A stretch of DNA of 64,000 nucleotides, taken from positions 665,642-729,641 of the forward strand of contig RPFO01000246.1 of the NCBI GenBank assembly GCA_009746045.1, written 5' to 3'. The notes under the pieces are model-generated. The model searched no databases. It was not told where the DNA came from and saw nothing but the letters and a program-made list of their open reading frames with translations. Below, piece after piece: positions 59,611 to 64,000 of the stretch. Position 1 is the stretch's first letter, and each line of letters opens with the position of its first letter. Source of the stretch: Mesostigma viride (lineage: Eukaryota; Streptophyta; Mesostigmatophyceae; Mesostigmatales; Mesostigmataceae). A program made the position numbers and the translations under genes.

Positions 59611-62000
59611 TTCATGGGGGGGGCTGGCATGCTTGCGTGGGTGTGGGGGGCCTCGCATGCGTGCGTGGGTGTGGGGGGGAGTGGCATGCATGCGTGGGTG
59701 TGGTGGGGGGCTGCCATGCATGCGTGGGGTTAGGGGGGGGCTGGCACGCGTGTGTGGGTTCGTGGGGTGGCTGCCATGCGTGCGTGGGTGTGTGGGGTGG
59801 CTGGCATGCGTACGTGGGTGTGGGGGGTGGCTGGCATGCATAAGTGGGTTTGTGATGGGCTGGCATGCGTGCGTGGGTTGGTGGGGTGGCTGGCATGCAT
59901 GCGTGCATGTGGGGGGTCGCTGGCATGCATGCGTGGGTTTGTGGGGTAGCTGGCATGCAGGCGTGGGTGTGGGAGGGGCTGGCATGCATGCGTGGGTGTG
60001 GGGGGTGGCTGGCATGCATGCCTGCATGTGGGCACTACATTTCGCCGCCTAGGACACCTTTTTTAGCGGGGAATGTGGTTCGGTCTAGTAGGGGAAAACG
60101 GTGGCAGGTCTCCGAGCGTCAGATACTAGGAAATTTCGTTACGTTCGTATCGAGAGTAGATTTCTGACAATTTTCCTCGTTCGGACAGAGCCACAGTGAA
60201 TTTCAGCATCCGTCCAGTACCAAAGCATGGACCTAGCAGGAATTCCGTCAGACATCTCGGAAGTAGCAATTTTTAGTATCGAGCGCACTTTCGCTAGTGT
60301 TCAGTACGAATTCGGCCTCCGTCAGGTCAGCAAGCGGCGTGGGAATATACTGAACCGAACAAATCGGTGGACTGTACTAAGAAATTCGTACTCAAATTTC
60401 GTCATCGGAATCGGAGGAAAATATTCGACCAAGGACTAGAGATTTCATCGAATTTTCAGAACTGGCCAATTGATGCCAAATGGCGCGATTCTAGATAACA
60501 AGTGTTGCTTTACTGGTATCCGACGGTGCCGAACTTCGAAATTGAATTTGTAACCCCCGCCGTATTGACGGAACCACATTCTCGCATAAATTGGGTTTCC
60601 GCGGTGGCGAAATGTAGTGGGGTGGGGCTGGCATGCGTGCGTGGGTTGGTGGGGTGGCTGGCATGCATGCGTGCATGTGGGGGGTCGCTGGCATGGATGC
60701 GTGGGTTTGTGGGGTAGCTGGCATGCGGGCGTGGGTGTGGGAGGGGCTGGCATGCATGCCTGCATGTGGGGTAGGGCTGGCATGCGTGCGTGGGTGTGGG
60801 GGGGGGCTGCCATGCGTGTGTCGCGGGGCTGGCATTCGTGGGTGGTTGGCGGGGGGAGTGGCATGCATGCGTGGGTGTGGTGGGGAGCTGTCATGCATGC
60901 GTGGTTTTAAGGGGGGGCTGGCACGCGTGCGTGGGTTCGTGGGGTGGCTGCCATGCGTGCGTGGGGGTGGGGGGTGGCTGGCATGCGTAAGTGGCTGTGG
61001 GGGTTGCTGGATGGATTCCCTTGCTGGATGGATGGAGGTAGGTGAAGAATCAAACCTTTTTGAATGACCTTATTTGTCTAATTGTAATTGCCTAGCACAG
61101 TCTACCTAGAGGAGGGCCCTGATTGGCACAATTGTGGCCATGTACGTAATTATGCTACATGTCGTACATGATCTCCCAACTAGTCATGTTATAATTTAAT
61201 TTCATTTTAATGCTAGCATGTCTTGTTGCATGCCCTCAAAGCTAAAATTGTTTATCACATGCAGAGAGAGCCCGCACAATGAATTTCAGCGTACCATTCA
61301 TTAATTAATTATACCATGCGATATACTTTACAGATATTTCGCTGTCAAATACTTCGAAATTTGGGTACTGCTTTTTGCAAGCCAGCCATAAGGACCAAAC
61401 ACTCCCATGCAAACTCCCATTTTCATCATTAATTAATATTCATTGAGTGGCAATCCTTTCATTCCTTTGTTCACACATGCACCATCCGTCATTCCCATTA
61501 TTAAATTGAAAAAATTAAATCATAGCATGACTCCGTGGTGCCCACTATGACTTCATGGGGGGGGCTGGCATGCTTGCGTGGGTGTGGGGGGGCCTCGCAT
61601 GCGTGCGTGGGTGTGGGGGGGGAGTGGCATGCATGCGTGGGTGTGGTGGGGGGCTGCCATGCATGCGTGGGGTTAGGGGGGGCTGGCACGCGTGTGTGGG
61701 TTCGTGGGGTGGCTGCCATGCGTGCGTGGGTGTGTGGGGTGGCTGGCATGCGTACGTGGGTGTGGGGGGTGGCTGGCATGCATAAGTGGGTTTGTGATGG
61801 GCTGGCATGCGTGCGTGGGTTGGTGGGGTGGCTGGCATGCATGCGTGCATGTGGGGGGTCGCTGGCATGCATGCGTGGGTTTGTGGGGTAGCTGGCATGC
61901 AGGCGTGGGTGTGGGAGGGGCTGGCATGCATGCGTGGGTGTGGGGGGTGGCTGGCATGCATGCCTGCATGTGGGGTGGGGCTGGCATGCGTGCGTGGGTG
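59080..62000. repeat. Large tandem duplication
   Basis: The sequence from ttgctggatggatggagg at 59080 through the minisatellite is repeated from 61021, offset 1,941 bases. Part of the offset is the 587-bp insertion at 60033. The junction at about 61012 joins minisatellite directly to the AT-rich part. The second copy's minisatellite (61555-62825) contains further internal duplication. Confidence 0.9.
60033..60619. mobile_element. Non-autonomous CACTA (EnSpm/CMC-type) element
   Basis: A 587-bp insertion in minisatellite DNA. Both ends begin, read inward, with CACTACATTTCGCC, and 16 of 17 bases match. The flanks are GGG on each side, the 3-bp target duplication typical of CACTA elements. The tandem copy at about 61.97 kb lacks the insertion, so it serves as an empty site. 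The interior has no open frame of note and resembles pieces at 58.84 and 58.96 kb. It would need a transposase supplied from elsewhere. Confidence 0.82.
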
Positions 62001-62825
62001 TGGGGGGGGCTCGCATGCGTGCGTGGGTGTGTGGGGGGGCTCGCATGCGTGCGTGGGTGTGGGGGGGAGTGGCATGCATGCGTGGGTGTGGTGGGGGGCT
62101 GCCATGCATGCGTGGGGTTAGGGGGGGCTGGCACGCGTGTGTGGGTTGGTGGGGTGGCTGCCATGCGTGCGTGGGTGTGTGGGGTGGCTGGCATGCGTAC
62201 GTGGGTGTGGGGGGTGGCTGGCATGCATAAGTGGGTTTGTGATGGGCTGGCATGCGTGCGTGGGTTGGTGGGGTGGCTGGCATGCATGCGTGCATGTGGG
62301 GGGTCGCTGGCATGGATGCGTGGGTTTGTGGGGTAGCTGGCATGCGGGCGTGGGTGTGGGAGGGGCTGGCATGCATGCCTGCATGTGGGGTAGGGCTGGC
62401 ATGCGTGCGTGGGTGTGGGGGGGGCTGCCATGCGTGTGTCGGGGGGCTGGCATGCGTGGGTGGTTGGCGGGGGGAGTGGCATGCATGCGTGGGTGTGGTG
62501 GGGAGCTGCCATGCATGCGTGGTTTTAAGGGGGGGCTGGCACGCGTGCGTGGGTTCGTGGGGTGGCTGCCATGCGTGCGTGGGGGTGGGGGGTGGCTGGC
62601 ATGCGTAAGTGGCTGTGGGGGTTGCTGGAATGCATAAGTGGGTTGTGGGGTGGCTGGCATGCGTGCGTGGGTGTGGGGGTGGCTGGCATGCGTGCGTGGA
62701 TTGGTGGGGTGGCTGGCATGCATGCGGGCATGTGGGGGGTGGCTGGAATCCATGCGTGGGTTTGTGGGGTATAGCTAACATGTGTGCGTGGGTGTGGGAG
62801 GGGCTGGCATGCATGCGTTGGTTGA
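61555..62825. repeat. 30-bp GCATGC/G-run minisatellite, right-end array
   Basis: About 40 units of the same motif as elsewhere, with block-wise internal duplication (the block at 61.62-61.86 kb recurs at 62.07-62.30 kb). It borders the mixed segment shared with the macrosatellite units. Confidence 0.9.
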
Positions 62826-63920
62826 CATGCCATGGATGAAAAACGCCAAGAAGAGTATATGGCCCCGCTGCCACCAAAAATCACCTGGTTGATCAACCAA
62901 GGGGATAGCCTGCACAGTGAGACACAAACACAGCAGACCCAGCAAAGCAAAATTCAGGTTGTAAGCGAGTGGAGATTACTTTTGACATGCTTGATGAAGA
63001 AATATATAACACACCTTCTATTGTCACACCTTCTATAAACAAATGGTTGATTGATCACCTTATACACCACGTAAACATGCTACCAGACGCGCTCTTCAGT
63101 CCAGTCAAAATCCACGTGCGAAGCAAGTCAGCTTACGCAGAAAGCACCATGAATGTCAGCCAGTACAGCAGTAAATGACGCCCCAAACCCGTGACCAGGC
63201 AAGCATCCAGAGGGGCTTTCACCGCCCAGTATATTCCAGAAAAAAGCATCACAGATCCTTGGGCAACGGACGTTCACACAGGACATGCGAAGGACCATGA
63301 AGATGGCGTCCTGCACGGCTAATCTGCGTTTTTAAAAACCCTTGCTACGCTATGTCTTTGCTGCGACTAGGTGGATTCGGCGAAATGGAAAGAACGCAAC
63401 CATGAAAATGCATCAGAAAGAGAGCAGGTACTACCCCGGTCATCGAAACAAACGCCTCACCATCGGCATCGCCGGTTACGTCCCGTGGCAAAAAATCCAG
63501 CGTTCTTTCCAATATGATGTGGCGACAGCAGAAGCTCGTTGGCCACACCCCAAGCCTTCCACGAACAGCAAACTGATTTCACTAGGCACCCAATACGTAA
63601 AGCAGTTAAGCATGATACTACAATACCTAAATCTACAACGACATTCCATTTCCAGGTCGCCATAGCGACACGGACCTCTCCCACGCAGGTATCACTCCGT
63701 TGACGCACCTCCAGCTCATAAAATTTCGCACTTGCTCTTCAAACATAAAATTTTGACGTATAAAACCATGGCTGCGCATTCCCCATCCCAATTTTCTAGC
63801 CTACGTTGCCTGCCATCGCCAGCCAGCACAAGGAAAATTGCTCGCGCAGCACGTCACTTTGTTTTTCGCCCCGAGCATGCCGCACGCTTTGCCAATAATT
63901 CCCAGTTCCCACTGCCCAGC
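62826..63920. repeat. Diverged copy of the macrosatellite mixed segment
   Basis: It matches 13.66-14.6 kb of the macrosatellite unit with many substitutions, including gggatagcctgcac, the cacgaagatggcgtcctgcacgg-like region and a tataaaa near 63755. Short minus-strand frames starting MQDAIFMVLR are partly shared with the other copies but have no supporting splice structure. No gene is called. Confidence 0.7.
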
Positions 63921-64000
63921 AAGAAAAAAGTGGGGGAGGGGGGGCTATCGCTAACTGAAAATTCCGTCTCGTTTGATTCTATTTCCCCTGTTCAGGCGCG

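Noticed and set aside
1-64000. CRISPR array or bacterial operon structure suggested by regular repeats
   Set aside because: Repeats lack unique spacers of constant length, and the window has spliced genes and eukaryotic transposons.

Overview
This window is GC-rich nuclear DNA from a eukaryote, most likely a unicellular protist or alga. The evidence is spliced genes with GT-AG introns, a membrane-anchored eukaryotic-type hybrid histidine kinase, an intron-rich Helitron, a CACTA-like DNA element, and large amounts of G-rich minisatellite. I cannot name the species from sequence alone. Exon coordinates were assembled by hand from splice sites, reading frame and motif continuity.

Layout. (1) 1-9,138, minus strand: a multi-exon sensor histidine kinase whose 3' end runs off the window. 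Its introns carry minisatellites. (2) 9.1-29.1 kb: no convincing gene. This is a higher-order repeat field with a 4.12-kb unit repeated three times almost identically, a 1.13-kb unit on each side, and a fourth diverged unit. Every junction carries a GC-rich hairpin box, and each large unit contains a 30-bp minisatellite rich in GCATGC and G-runs. (3) 29.2-31.2 kb: dispersed repeats, including one arm of a long inverted repeat. (4) 31.3-35.9 kb, minus: a locus coding for four ubiquitin-specific-protease-like modules, broken by about six single-base frame changes. (5) 36.6-53.2 kb, and probably beyond, minus: a 24-exon, open and in-phase gene of about 2,580 codons. It encodes a complete Helitron transposase with a zinc finger, an HUH/two-tyrosine rolling-circle Rep domain and a PIF1-type helicase, preceded by an N-terminal region made of repeated exon pairs. 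Its introns hold 185-bp and 40-bp satellites. (6) 53.6-56.3 kb: further probable 5' exons. (7) 56.8-64 kb: more box repeats, a tandem duplication of at least 1.3 kb, and a 587-bp CACTA-type element inserted into one copy, with a 3-bp target duplication.

How it fits together. The Helitron protein would nick, unwind and move its own DNA. The USP-like locus lies directly downstream on the same strand, and the same 185-bp satellite occurs in the Helitron intron and in the gap between the two loci. They may therefore be parts of one large element, but I could not identify the Helitron termini. The kinase is an unrelated host signalling gene.
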